A stretch of 38,451 nucleotides of DNA from Lactobacillaceae bacterium UBA5807 (GTDB lineage Bacteria > Bacillota > Bacilli > Lactobacillales > Lactobacillaceae): assembly GCA_002418005.1 (NCBI GenBank), contig DIDF01000080.1:17059-55509 (forward strand), written 5' to 3'. A program made the translations under genes and the position numbers. A model generated the notes under the pieces. That model saw nothing but the letters and a program-made list of their open reading frames with translations, was not told where the DNA came from and made no database searches. Shown here one piece after another: positions 23,959 through 32,525 of the stretch (within the stretch, counting starts at the first letter, position 1; each line of letters begins with the position of its first letter).

Positions 23959-24953
23959 GCCGATTTATTAACTCGATTCATGTATGCTTCACCAATGCCC
24001 ACTGGAGTAACTCCTTGAGCAAAAATAACTTTAAATTCAGGCTGATTATCAAAATCCCTTAATTCAGCAAATAATTGATGACTGGCCGATTTAGCGTCAA
24101 CTCCTAAAGAAACAACCTTTGCATTATCAGGCCAATTATGGCTAGAAATAACACTATCAAATGCCATTACTCCGGCTGGTTGATGATAATTTTTGATCCA
24201 GTCAATCACATCGTTCCAGTTATCACCGGGATCAACAATATACACTTGAGCATTCGGTGCATAATGTTTGTATTTCATTCCGGGAGCCTTGGGGATTTCT
24301 TTTGCGCCAACGTGATGAAGTTCATCAAGCACAGGTTTATGAATTACCGCTTCAATATCATCTTTACTGACAGCTCCTGGGCGCAAAATTGAAGGAGTAT
24401 CAACAGACATATCTAGGACGGTTGATTCTACGCCGACTTTTGTTGGGCCATCATCCAAAATAGCAGCAATTTTCCCGTTCAAATCATGATAGACGTGTTC
24501 AGCTTTTGTTGGGCTGGGTTTGCCAGATGTGTTGGCAGATGGGCCAACTATTGGCACCCCAGCTTTTTTAATTAAATCCAAAGTCATCTGGTTATTTGGG
24601 AATCTAAACGCAGCAGTGTCCAAACCGCCAGTAACCGATTTTGACAAAACCCCTGGTTTAAGTTTAAAAATCATGGTTAAAGAACCCGGCCAAAACTTTG
24701 CCATTAATTTACGAGCATCATCATTCAAATCTGCCGCATATTTTTCAACCGTCTTAACATCAGCAATATGAACAATTAGTGGGTTGTCGCTAGGCCGACC
24801 CTTTGCCACATAAACTTGCTTAACCGATTTTTCGTTAGTGGCATCGGCCCCCAATCCATAAACTGTTTCGGTTGGAAATGCCACCAACTCACCTTTTTTA
24901 ATTAATTCAGCTGCCTTATCTAAATCTTTTCTTTTTAAAATTTGAGTTTTCAT
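23931..24953 (-). CDS. sua5: L-threonylcarbamoyladenylate synthase (Sua5/YwlC type)
   Basis: A 340-aa enzyme that makes threonylcarbamoyl-AMP for the t6A37 modification of ANN-decoding tRNAs. The YrdC domain (residues 1-210) has GELVAFPTETVYGLGADA, AKGRPSDNPLIVHI and VGPSANTSGKPSPT. The C-terminal Sua5 domain (about 225-340) follows a linker with APGMKYKHYAP and ends in PVGIGEAYMNRVNKSA. ATG 24953 overlaps the prmC stop by 4 nt (ATGA). The order prfA-prmC-sua5 is typical of Firmicutes. Confidence 0.94.
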   Translation of the reverse strand: MKTQILKRKDLDKAAELIKKGELVAFPTETVYGLGADATNEKSVKQVYVAKGRPSDNPLIVHIADVKTVEKYAADLNDDARKLMAKFWPGSLTMIFKLKPGVLSKSVTGGLDTAAFRFPNNQMTLDLIKKAGVPIVGPSANTSGKPSPTKAEHVYHDLNGKIAAILDDGPTKVGVESTVLDMSVDTPSILRPGAVSKDDIEAVIHKPVLDELHHVGAKEIPKAPGMKYKHYAPNAQVYIVDPGDNWNDVIDWIKNYHQPAGVMAFDSVISSHNWPDNAKVVSLGVDAKSASHQLFAELRDFDNQPEFKVIFAQGVTPVGIGEAYMNRVNKSAGQMHFKQL

Positions 24954-25822
24954 TGTTTATTACCTTCATTTATAACTTGAATCATTCGTTGATTTCCTGC
25001 AGTATCATGCCTTTTTAAAACTTGAAAATTTGGACTGCTCTGCTTAAAAATGTTGATAACTGCCTCTTCTTGTTGGAATCCAATTTCAAAGAAAGCCCGA
25101 CCCCCTTGATTTAAGTGCGCCGATAAATCCTTAGCAATTGCTTGATAAACTGCTAAGCCTTCATTTCCAGCAAAAAGGGCAATCTTAGGTTCATTTTGAA
25201 TAACTGACTTATCCATATATTTCTTTTCATCTTCGGCAATATATGGCGGATTAGAAACAATAAGATCAAACTTGCCCGAAATATTTTGAAAAACGTCACT
25301 TTGGATAAATTTCACTTCAGCCTTTAGTCTTTTAGCATTATTTTCCGCGACTTTAAGAGCCGCTGAAGAAATATCGCTGGCAAACAACTGCCAGTTTGGC
25401 CGAAACTTTTTTAACGTAATCGCAATCACGCCACTGCCAGTGCCGATGTCTAAGACTTTCAATGGGTCGGCAAAGACTTTGGAGGTTTCATCAATGATCC
25501 AGTCGATAGTTTCTTCAGTTTCAATTCGCGGAATCAAAACATCCCGATTAACCTGATATTCGTACCCGTAAAAATCAGCAACACCAACGATATATTGAGG
25601 AGACATCCCCGAAACCAGTTGGTTTACATCGGATTGAAACTCGACCCACTTTTTTTCTGGCATCTTTTGTCGATAATTAGCCAGTAACTGGGTTAAAGAA
25701 AAGTTATTTCGCTTTTCTAATATGAAATCAATATCGGAATCATCAATTTGTTTATTATCTTTCACACGAAAAGAAGCCCATTTGCGGGCTTCAAAATACG
25801 TTGGTTCATTAGGCTTGTTCAT
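24950..25822 (-). CDS. prmC: Peptide chain release factor N5-glutamine methyltransferase
   Basis: This 290-aa SAM-dependent methyltransferase modifies the Gln of the GGQ motif in RF1 and RF2. The N-terminal substrate-binding helices are followed by the Rossmann core (VLDIGTGSGVIAITLKKF) and the catalytic NPPY in FDLIVSNPPYIAEDE. Its substrate RF1 is encoded directly upstream, and the two genes overlap by 14 nt. The start ATG 25822 lies in the prfA end, so translation is probably coupled. Confidence 0.94.
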   Translation of the reverse strand: MNKPNEPTYFEARKWASFRVKDNKQIDDSDIDFILEKRNNFSLTQLLANYRQKMPEKKWVEFQSDVNQLVSGMSPQYIVGVADFYGYEYQVNRDVLIPRIETEETIDWIIDETSKVFADPLKVLDIGTGSGVIAITLKKFRPNWQLFASDISSAALKVAENNAKRLKAEVKFIQSDVFQNISGKFDLIVSNPPYIAEDEKKYMDKSVIQNEPKIALFAGNEGLAVYQAIAKDLSAHLNQGGRAFFEIGFQQEEAVINIFKQSSPNFQVLKRHDTAGNQRMIQVINEGNKQ

Positions 25823-26900
25823 TAGTTAAATTCTCGAGTTTCTTAGCTTGATCAGAAACAATTAAAGCATCAATAATTTCATCCAAATCGCCGTTCATGA
25901 TTTTATCAAGCTTATTCAAAGTCAATCCAATTCGGTGATCAGTTACCCGATTTTGCGGATAATTGTAAGTTCGAATTCGCTCAGAACGATCACCAGTCCC
26001 AATTGCCGACTTTCTTTTGGCATCATACTGACTTTGCTCTTTTTGAGAATAGTAATCATAAACCCGGTTCTTCAAAATTCTCATTGCCTTAACCCGGTTT
26101 TGCTGTTGTGAACGCTCATCTTGCATGGCAACAACAATGCCAGTAGGGATATGCGTCATTCGAACAGCTGAAGAAGTCTTGTTAATATGCTGACCACCGG
26201 CACCAGATGAACGATAAACATCAACTCGGATGTCTTTAGGGTCAATATCAATATCGACATCTTCTTGTTCAGGCATCACCCCAACTGTCGCTGTTGAAGT
26301 ATGAACCCGACCGGCTGATTCGGTAACTGGGATTCTTTGAACTCGGTGGGCACCATTTTCATATTTAAGCTTGGAATAAACTTTATCACCGTTGATCATC
26401 AGGACAATTTCCTTGAATCCACCAACTTCGGTATCAGTCTCATCGACAATTTCAACTTTCCAACCTTGTTTTTCAGCGTACTTAGTGTACATATTAAACA
26501 AATCGGCAGCAAACAAACTGGCTTCATCACCGCCAGCAGCACCGTGAATTTCCATAATGATGTTTTTATCATCGTTTGGATCTTTAGGCAAAAGAAGAAC
26601 TTTTAACTTTTCCTCTAATTTTTCCTTTTGATCCTTATAATCAGAAATTTCGTCTTTGACCATCGACTCCAAATCATCATCGTCGATCTTTCCCTCAAGC
26701 ATTGCTTCATCATCGCTCAACTGTTTGGAAATCTTTTTATACTGATTAAAAGTTGCAACAGTCTCCCGCAGTTCACCCTCTTCTTTAGAAAGCTTGGTAA
26801 ACTTTTGCGAATCTGCAATAACTTCAGGGTCTGAAATCAATTCATTCAATTCGTCGTAGCGATCAACCACGGCCTGTAACTTATCAAAAATCTGGTCCAT
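25809..26900 (-). CDS. prfA: Peptide chain release factor 1
   Basis: This 363-aa class I release factor reads UAA and UAG. The stop-recognition tripeptide PVT lies in RIPVTESAGRVHTS, which marks RF1 and not RF2 (SPF). The peptidyl-hydrolysis motif GGQ lies in YRSSGAGGQHINKTSSAVR. ATG 26900 has GTGAGGAA upstream, 16 nt after the end of the tdk remnant. It is the first intact gene of the operon. Confidence 0.96.
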   Translation of the reverse strand: MDQIFDKLQAVVDRYDELNELISDPEVIADSQKFTKLSKEEGELRETVATFNQYKKISKQLSDDEAMLEGKIDDDDLESMVKDEISDYKDQKEKLEEKLKVLLLPKDPNDDKNIIMEIHGAAGGDEASLFAADLFNMYTKYAEKQGWKVEIVDETDTEVGGFKEIVLMINGDKVYSKLKYENGAHRVQRIPVTESAGRVHTSTATVGVMPEQEDVDIDIDPKDIRVDVYRSSGAGGQHINKTSSAVRMTHIPTGIVVAMQDERSQQQNRVKAMRILKNRVYDYYSQKEQSQYDAKRKSAIGTGDRSERIRTYNYPQNRVTDHRIGLTLNKLDKIMNGDLDEIIDALIVSDQAKKLENLTNEQA

Positions 26901-26916
26901 TTAAATTCCTCACTTC

Positions 26917-27221
26917 TTATTGCTTAGCTTTGTTTTCAATTTGTTCCAAAAGTGGATAAAAATAATGTCGGCGGCACACTGGGTAGTAAGATTCGTTACC
27001 ACCCATTTGAATCTGTTTGCCTTCATAAACCGGCTTGCCATTATAAAAGCGCAAGTTCATGATGGCCTTTTTCCCGAAAACCAACAAATAGTTTTCATCT
27101 CTTCAATCTTATCTGCATAAAGCAAGAGATTTTTTGAGCCTTCAAACAAATGGTTTTGAAAATCATTTTTAAGCCCAAAAGCCATAACTGGAATCTTTAA
27201 ATCATCAACAATCTTCATCTT
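26917..27221 (-). pseudogene. tdk: Thymidine kinase remnant (5' deleted and frameshifted)
   Basis: Only the C-terminal half of a type II thymidine kinase remains. From ATG 27218 it reads MKIVDDLKIPVMAFGLKNDF, then LFEGSKNLLLYADKIEEMKT, and stops 11 residues later. In the next frame the gene continues with KKAIMNLRFYNGKPVYEGKQ, GGNESYYPVCRRHY and a TAA at 26917-26919. The lesion is near 27075: one base seems lost in the first Cys-x2-Cys of the zinc ribbon. The P-loop half (about 100 aa) is absent: upstream of the remnant there is an in-frame stop and then the operon promoter. The order tdk-prfA-prmC is standard, so this is the original site. Confidence 0.85.
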
Positions 27222-27242
27222 ACCTTAAACAGTCTCTATTAC

Positions 27243-27248
27243 ATTATA
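27243..27248 (-). promoter_or_regulatory. -10 box of the (tdk)-prfA-prmC-sua5 operon
   Basis: The minus strand has a perfect TATAAT about 25 nt upstream of the tdk remnant; the -35 region is poor (CTACTA at 17 nt). Confidence 0.5.
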
Positions 27249-27334
27249 CAGAATTTTTTGACTATTAGTAGTGGTGAGATTAATTTAGCTTTATGATAAG
27301 AATGATTAGATTTAACCCTAATTGTTTTGGGCTA

Positions 27335-27343
27335 TGATAAAAT
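27335..27343 (+). promoter_or_regulatory. Extended -10 promoter of murT-gatD
   Basis: TGATAAAAT (TGnTAAAAT) lies about 50 nt before the murT start; no clear -35. It faces away from the prfA operon promoter. The stretch 27249-27334 holds no gene. Confidence 0.5.
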
Positions 27344-27393
27344 AAATCATTAGTAAATTAAACAATTATTAACTCATCTAGAGGAGTATTTAA

Positions 27394-28740
27394 ATGTCAC
27401 TTAGAAGTACAATTGCGAAAACTGCCGGAAAATCCTCCTACTGGTTTCTCCACACATTTTTTAAGGGTGGAAGCTCTTTACCCGGCAAAATTACAACTAA
27501 AATTGATCCCAACATTTTACAGTCCCTTGGAAAACATTACGACGTGATCGTCGTTACCGGGACAAACGGCAAAACTCTAACCACGGCTTTAACCGTCCAA
27601 GTTTTAAAGGAAAAATATGAAGATATTCTGACTAATCCGACTGGATCAAACATGGAACGAGGAATTGTCACTACTTTTCTTCATGCAAAAAGATCAAAGT
27701 CAAAAAGACCGTTGGCCGTCTTAGAAGTTGATGAAGCAAACGTCATCAAAGTTACTAAGTATATTACTCCAAAGGCATTTGTGCTCACCAATATTTTTCG
27801 GGATCAAATGGATCGTTATGGGGAGATTTACACCACTTACCAAAAAATTCTCAACGGAATTGCTTTGGCCCCCAACGCCACAATTATTGCTAACGGTGAT
27901 GCGCCAATCTTTCATTCTCATCAGCTTCCAAATCCAATCATTTATTATGGATTTAACGATCAAAAAAAGGGTGATATAAAGGCAACCCCTAATACTGATG
28001 GTGTTCTTTGCCCCCATTGTCAACACATTTTACATTATCATTTTATTACCTATTCTAACTTGGGCGATTATTTCTGTCCGAACTGCGGGTTCTCTCGCCC
28101 AGCTTTAAACTTTACTTTAAACAAACGATTGGAGCTAACCCCTAAATCTTCCAAGTTTGAAATTGACGGCCAGGAATTTGAAATTGGCATCGGTGGTGTT
28201 TATAACATCTATAATGCCCTGGCTGCTTATACAGTTGGCCGCTTTATGGGCGTTACTCCAGACCAAATCAAAGATGCCTTTGAAGCAGATAAGCACATCT
28301 TCGGGCGCCAAGAAGAAATCAACGTCGACGGTAAGCTAGTTACTTTAATTCTGGTTAAAAACCCAGTAGGATTAAACCAAGTTATTGATATGATTTCAAC
28401 TGACAAAGATCCGTTTACTTTTATTGGCCTGTTAAATGCCAATTATGCTGACGGAATTGATACCAGCTGGATTTGGGATGGTGACTTTGAACGGCTGCCA
28501 AAGATGAATATTAAACAATTCATTACTGGCGGAGAAAGATACAAAGATATCACTTACCGCCTAAAGGTCGCCGCCGTCGACGAATCCAAGCATTTGGTTG
28601 AACCCGATCTGGATAAAGTCGTTAAAATGATTGATAACGTACCAACTCAAAAAGTTTATATTTTAGCAACTTATACGGCAATGCTTAAATTAAGAAAAAC
28701 CTTTGCGGAAAAGGGATTCATTAAAGGAGGTATGGGCTAA
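27394..28740 (+). CDS. murT: Lipid II isoglutaminyl synthase, Mur-ligase subunit MurT
   Basis: This 448-aa subunit, with GatD, amidates the D-Glu of lipid II to D-isoglutamine. The Mur-ligase P-loop VVTGTNGKTLTTAL is near residue 52. The MurT-specific zinc ribbon has two Cys pairs (LCPHCQH and YFCPNCGFSRP, about residues 208-232). The C-terminal DUF1727 domain begins near 310. AGAGGAG precedes ATG 27394. It overlaps gatD by one base (TAATG). Confidence 0.95.
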   Translation: MSLRSTIAKTAGKSSYWFLHTFFKGGSSLPGKITTKIDPNILQSLGKHYDVIVVTGTNGKTLTTALTVQVLKEKYEDILTNPTGSNMERGIVTTFLHAKRSKSKRPLAVLEVDEANVIKVTKYITPKAFVLTNIFRDQMDRYGEIYTTYQKILNGIALAPNATIIANGDAPIFHSHQLPNPIIYYGFNDQKKGDIKATPNTDGVLCPHCQHILHYHFITYSNLGDYFCPNCGFSRPALNFTLNKRLELTPKSSKFEIDGQEFEIGIGGVYNIYNALAAYTVGRFMGVTPDQIKDAFEADKHIFGRQEEINVDGKLVTLILVKNPVGLNQVIDMISTDKDPFTFIGLLNANYADGIDTSWIWDGDFERLPKMNIKQFITGGERYKDITYRLKVAAVDESKHLVEPDLDKVVKMIDNVPTQKVYILATYTAMLKLRKTFAEKGFIKGGMG

Positions 28741-29444
28741 TGGAATACTCATTAAATGTATGCCATTTATATGGTGATCTTATGAATACCTATGGTGACT
28801 TGGGAAACATCCTGGTTTTAAAATATTTGGCAAAACAAATGGGTGTCAAATTGACTTCCGAAGTTGTCAGTTTAAACCAGCCTTTTGATAAAGACAAGTT
28901 TGACATTGTCGTTTTTGGCGGCGGCCAAGACTTTGAACAATCCATAATCTCAAAGGACATCCAAGAAAAAAAGCAAGCCTTAACTGACTTTATTGAAGAT
29001 AACGGCTCAGTTGTCGCTATTTGTGGCGGCTACCAATTATTAGGCCATTATTATGTCGATGCCAATGGCGATAAATTACCTGGTATCGGTGCGCTTGACC
29101 ATTACACTAATAAGCAAAAAGACCATCGATTCATTGGTAATGTCATTATTGAAAATGAAGAAACCGGAGAAAAGTACCACGGCTTTGAAAACCACCAGGG
29201 AATTACTTTTCTTGGTAAAGGTGAAAGACCGCTTGGTAAAGTCTTGGAAGGTCATGGTAATAACGGCCAAGACCAAACCGAAGGTGCCATTTACAAGAAC
29301 GTTTACTGCACTTACTTCCACGGACCAATTCTTGCCAGAAATAATCAAATTGCAAAGCACGTTTTAATTAATGCACTGAAGAGAAAATATCCTGAGGGTA
29401 ATCTTTCAAAAGAAGAAGCCCTCGCGGTTGGCCCAACTTTTTAA
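28740..29444 (+). CDS. gatD: Lipid II isoglutaminyl synthase, glutaminase subunit GatD
   Basis: A 234-aa class I-like glutamine amidotransferase (CobB/CobQ-type) that supplies ammonia to MurT. HLYGDLMNTYGDLGN is near the start, FGGGQDFEQ near 59, the nucleophile Cys95 in VAICGGYQLLGHYY, and the catalytic His194 in CTYFHGPILARN. Both partner residues are intact. The start codon overlaps the murT stop, so the two subunits are translationally coupled. Confidence 0.95.
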   Translation: MEYSLNVCHLYGDLMNTYGDLGNILVLKYLAKQMGVKLTSEVVSLNQPFDKDKFDIVVFGGGQDFEQSIISKDIQEKKQALTDFIEDNGSVVAICGGYQLLGHYYVDANGDKLPGIGALDHYTNKQKDHRFIGNVIIENEETGEKYHGFENHQGITFLGKGERPLGKVLEGHGNNGQDQTEGAIYKNVYCTYFHGPILARNNQIAKHVLINALKRKYPEGNLSKEEALAVGPTF

Positions 29445-29449
29445 AAAAT

Positions 29450-29490
29450 AAAACTGATTTCAGAAAAATAATTCTGAAATCAGTTTTTTA
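29450..29490. terminator. Bidirectional terminator between gatD and the serine hydrolase
   Basis: A 16-bp stem, AAAACTGATTTCAGAA with TTCTGAAATCAGTTTT, has T runs on both strands. It lies between two convergent genes, touching the stop of the minus-strand gene. Confidence 0.93.
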
Positions 29491-30498
29491 TATTCCATTT
29501 GCTTCTTTTATAAAAGTACGAATTAATTTACTTCGGTACACCAAAAACTTCTGGTTATTTTCTTTTGGATGAATTCGGTTAGTAAGAAAAACCAACCCTT
29601 TTTGAGATTCTTTATCCAAAACAATGAGGGTTCCGGTGTACCCCGTATGAAGGATGTAATTATGATCGCCCACGTGCCGAAGAATCCAGCCAAGCGATCG
29701 GCCACCAGTTTTTTGTGGGGTTTGATCGACCCACAAGGCATCTAACCACTTTTGAGAGATTAGATCATAACTAACTTGACTCAAGATCCACTTAGAAAAA
29801 TGAACCAAATCATTTAATGTGGAAAAAAGCCCGGCGGATCCACAATCTTCGCCTAAGGTTTGGGCTTTGGGATCATGAACTATTCCCCGCAAAAGTTTGT
29901 GGGTCAATTCGTTATAAGTAGTAGGAACAACATTTTCAGGACTTTGAGGATGAAAAGTTGTCTGTTTTAGTTCTAACGGTGCTAAAATATTTTGTTCAAC
30001 TAAGGTTTGAATCGGTTTGCCAGTAATTTGTTTGGCAATCAGTCCCAACAAGATGAAATTATAGTCCTGATAATGAATTAACCGACCAAAGTTTTTGCCC
30101 ACACCGAGATGAAGAATTGCGTAAAGCAAATCATCTTTGGGCAAGTCGTCACGCCTAGGGATATAGCCAACTAAATCTGATGTATGGGTTAACAGATGTC
30201 TTATTGTGACTTGAGGATATTCCCATTCTGCTAAATATTTGCTTACTGAGTCACTTAGCCTCAGCTTTCCCTGAGATAATAGCAACAGGATCTCATTAGT
30301 AGTTCCCACGACTTTGGTTAAAGAAGCGAGATCATATTGCTCACCTGCTACAAGAACTTCTTTTTTAGGAACTAATTCTTGATAGCCCAAAGTGTCACTT
30401 ATTAAATTACTGCCATCAATAATGCTATAAGAAACTCCTGGAACAACTTTATCCTTGATAAAACCATTTATTTGATTTAACGTCCTTTCGTACGCCAC
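29488..30498 (-). CDS. Serine hydrolase of the beta-lactamase/esterase class C family
   Basis: A 336-aa penicillin-recognising serine hydrolase fold. The nucleophile motif SLTK (SxxK) is near residue 74, HLLTHTSDLVGYIP follows, and HTGYTGT (HxG) is near 290. The second motif, usually YSN/YxN, reads YQD in HYQDYNFILLG; this YxD form is seen in some lactobacillar members. There is no signal peptide, so a cytosolic esterase or peptidase is more likely than a wall enzyme, and the substrate is unknown. Confidence 0.85.
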   Translation of the reverse strand: MAYERTLNQINGFIKDKVVPGVSYSIIDGSNLISDTLGYQELVPKKEVLVAGEQYDLASLTKVVGTTNEILLLLSQGKLRLSDSVSKYLAEWEYPQVTIRHLLTHTSDLVGYIPRRDDLPKDDLLYAILHLGVGKNFGRLIHYQDYNFILLGLIAKQITGKPIQTLVEQNILAPLELKQTTFHPQSPENVVPTTYNELTHKLLRGIVHDPKAQTLGEDCGSAGLFSTLNDLVHFSKWILSQVSYDLISQKWLDALWVDQTPQKTGGRSLGWILRHVGDHNYILHTGYTGTLIVLDKESQKGLVFLTNRIHPKENNQKFLVYRSKLIRTFIKEANGI

Positions 30499-30529
30499 AA
30501 TTCAACCTTCTTATTGATTAATATGAATC

Positions 30530-30558
30530 TGATACTATCCTTCAAAATTTGGTATACT
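30530..30558 (+). promoter_or_regulatory. Promoter of the small unknown protein gene
   Basis: TGATAC (30530-30535), 17 nt, then an extended -10 TGGTATACT (TATACT at 30553-30558), 32 nt before the start codon. Confidence 0.65.
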
Positions 30559-30589
30559 TTTCAATGGAAAACAATTGGAGGCCCAATTC

Positions 30590-30928
30590 ATGACAAGCAA
30601 TTCAGATACCATTTATCAAGTTCTGTTGTATATTCGCCGACACCCAGATAAAATAACTATCCAACAAAATGAACTTGATAATGCCATCATAATATTTATC
30701 GATGATAACGTAAAACTGGGAAACATGGAATTATACTTTCCAAATGAAAAACTAGATGTTAACCGCATGTCAGATGATTTTTTGACTCAAAACTATGAAA
30801 TAATTGATTATTTTCATAACAAAACGATAGATAAGGACTTGCCCTTCCATGAGCTTTGGGTAACTACCAGCCATATTGCTTCAAAGAAAAAATATATGAT
30901 CGACTTATCTTTTGAACAGGATGTCTAA
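30590..30928 (+). CDS. Unknown cytosolic protein, 112 aa
   Basis: I do not recognise this family. The protein is acidic and soluble, with a helical N-terminus (TIYQVLLYIRRHPDKITIQQ), a beta-like middle (AIIIFIDDNVKLGNMELYFP) and a C-terminal part with HELWVTTSHIASKKKYMIDL. There is no membrane segment and no cysteine. The start ATG 30590 has GGAGG 8 nt upstream; an in-frame TTG at 30575 overlaps that site. With its own promoter and a strong terminator (31004-31046) it is a clean single-gene unit, so it is probably real. Confidence 0.75.
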   Translation: MTSNSDTIYQVLLYIRRHPDKITIQQNELDNAIIIFIDDNVKLGNMELYFPNEKLDVNRMSDDFLTQNYEIIDYFHNKTIDKDLPFHELWVTTSHIASKKKYMIDLSFEQDV

Positions 30929-31003
30929 TTGATTAAAATCCTAATCTAAAGTGAGTTTTCAAACAAGGCAAACCCACAAATTAAACGATACTTTAAAATT
31001 TAT

Positions 31004-31046
31004 AGAAGCTTCTAAATTCATTAGCGTGAATTTGGAAGCTTTTTCG
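31004..31046 (+). terminator. Terminator after the 112-aa protein gene
   Basis: A 15-bp stem, AAGCTTCTAAATTCA with TGAATTTGGAAGCTT (one mismatch), and T tail. The gap 30929-31003 holds nothing else I can see. Confidence 0.88.
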
Positions 31047-31148
31047 TATCAAATACTTTTTTTAGGCCATTTTTTCTCCAAAACCCTCCTAAAAAGTTGT
31101 AAATTAATATCATATATAGATATCTAAACGACAGGGGTTGTTTATAAT

Positions 31149-32267
31149 ATGAGAAAAAATCGTACCATTCCGGTGCTTTTTGTAGTTTTTATCTTACTTT
31201 TAGTTGGCATTGGAGCAAACTCCAATAGCGACGGGGACCACCAATCATCTGAAGATAATTCTCCAAAGATTGCTGAAGCCAGCAGCTCGGCAAGTCCGAA
31301 AAAGGTTGTCAGCCATTCTAAGAATAAGAGCAGCAGCCAACCAAATCATTCAGAAAGTAATATATTAAAAAAACTTATTGCGTACACAAACAAAGAGTCA
31401 GCCGGTCCAACCGATAATTATTACTGGGTCAACGGCAAGGCCAATGTCAGTGGCTTTAAAGGTTTCAAAGCAAACGACTACCACTTTTCTGCGGATAGTG
31501 AAGGAAGGTCAGCTACCGCTAAAGCGGTGCTTACCTACTCTGAATATCGTTCATCTGAAGGATCAAGACAAGGCGATCCGCTGGCTCCACCTGGTTGGCC
31601 AGCATACAATCCAAGAGTGGCAATTTACTATCATCTGACTGATCGCACTTATCATGGTTACCTGTACAATCGTAGCCATTCAATCGCCGACAGTTTACTT
31701 GGAACTAAATCCTATACTTCTCAATACAATTTCACTACCGGAACCCGCCCTCAAAATGTCGGTGCCGACCAAGACGGCGGGATGAGATATGCGGAAGAAC
31801 AGGCAGAGGATTACTGGAAAGACCACCCAGATACCCACGCGACAATTCTTTATAAGACGACACCATTATATAAGGGATCTGAGGAACTTCCTCGCGGATC
31901 AGTTGTCGACATCAAATCATCGGATGATACTTTAAATTTGGAAGTTGTCGTGATTAACTCCGTTGAAGGAATCAAAATCAATTATCAGAATGGTGATAGT
32001 AACGCCAAGCCGATTTCTATTACCCACAGCTCTTCAACTCATTATTCCAGAAGGACGCATCACAGCGTGGCATCGACGGCAACCCATTCGGCCACAACAA
32101 ATGGTTCGTGGACAATTGCCCCGAGCGGTTACGTATATGTATCGGCAAGCCACAAGTTTTACTCAGAAGTTAAAAATCCGGGTAATTATCATTATATGAC
32201 TGAGTCCCAAGCAATTTCTCAAGGAGATACCCGAGCAATTCGTGGCAACCAGTATGCAAAACCGTAA
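31149..32267 (+). CDS. Secreted or membrane-anchored DNA/RNA non-specific endonuclease (EndA/NucA-like)
   Basis: A 372-aa protein. Residues 7-24 form a hydrophobic signal or anchor; 25-70 are a Ser/Lys/His-rich spacer; about 75-285 are a beta-beta-alpha-metal nuclease core. In the core GRSATAKAVLTYSEYR, GYLYNRSHSIADSLLG and NFTTGTRPQNVGADQDGGMR match EndA-like DNA-entry nucleases of lactobacilli. The catalytic DRGH motif appears as NRSH (His177), with Asn203 as likely metal ligand. Residues 288-325 are a Ser/Thr/His-rich linker, and 326-372 a small C-terminal module (YVYVSASHKFYSEV...). It probably degrades extracellular DNA for uptake or nutrition; this is family inference. A GGGG ribosome site lies 11 nt before ATG 31149. 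Confidence 0.82.
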   Translation: MRKNRTIPVLFVVFILLLVGIGANSNSDGDHQSSEDNSPKIAEASSSASPKKVVSHSKNKSSSQPNHSESNILKKLIAYTNKESAGPTDNYYWVNGKANVSGFKGFKANDYHFSADSEGRSATAKAVLTYSEYRSSEGSRQGDPLAPPGWPAYNPRVAIYYHLTDRTYHGYLYNRSHSIADSLLGTKSYTSQYNFTTGTRPQNVGADQDGGMRYAEEQAEDYWKDHPDTHATILYKTTPLYKGSEELPRGSVVDIKSSDDTLNLEVVVINSVEGIKINYQNGDSNAKPISITHSSSTHYSRRTHHSVASTATHSATTNGSWTIAPSGYVYVSASHKFYSEVKNPGNYHYMTESQAISQGDTRAIRGNQYAKP

Positions 32268-32310
32268 ATAATTTAAAAAAATTTAGTCATCTAAACTAAA
32301 ACGAGCTTTA

Positions 32311-32356
32311 AAAAAGTCCTCAAATGCTTGATAACCAAGCATTTGGGGACTTTTAA
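32311..32356. terminator. Bidirectional terminator between the nuclease and tRNA-Glu
   Basis: A stem of about 19 bp, AAAAGTCCTCAAATGCTTG with CAAGCATTTGGGGACTTTT, has a 5-nt loop and T runs on both strands. It ends the nuclease gene (+) and the tRNA-Glu gene (-). Confidence 0.92.
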
Positions 32357-32377
32357 TTTAGTATATTTAAAACTCAA

Positions 32378-32451
32378 TCACCCGCACGGGGCTCGAACCC
32401 GTAACTCCGCCTTGAGAGGGCGACGTCTTAAACCAGTTTGACCAGCGGGCA
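32378..32451 (-). tRNA. tRNA-Glu (anticodon CTC)
   Basis: The minus strand folds as a cloverleaf: acceptor TGCCCGC with GCGGGTG, D stem GTC/GAC, anticodon arm TCGCC-CTCTCAA-GGCGG (anticodon CTC, reads GAG) and T arm ACGGG-TTCGAGC-CCCGT. The body resembles lactobacillar tRNA-Glu. The first two acceptor pairs are both G-T wobbles, the discriminator is A and CCA is not encoded. It has a near-consensus promoter upstream. Confidence 0.85.
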
Positions 32452-32473
32452 ATACTAATCAAGCACAATTAAT

Positions 32474-32502
32474 AATGTATCTTAAAAACACATGTTTGTC
32501 AA
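32474..32502 (-). promoter_or_regulatory. Promoter of tRNA-Glu
   Basis: Perfect -35 TTGACA (32497-32502) and -10 TACATT (32474-32479) with 17-nt spacing on the minus strand. Confidence 0.85.
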
Positions 32503-32525
32503 CGTTCCGCCGCTTCGATAATATA

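Noticed and set aside
25809..26900. Release factor 2
   Set aside because: The recognition tripeptide is PVT (RF1), not SPF, and no programmed frameshift site is seen.
26920..27120. 66-codon + strand frame opposite tdk
   Set aside because: It is antisense to the recognisable tdk remnant, which explains the sequence.
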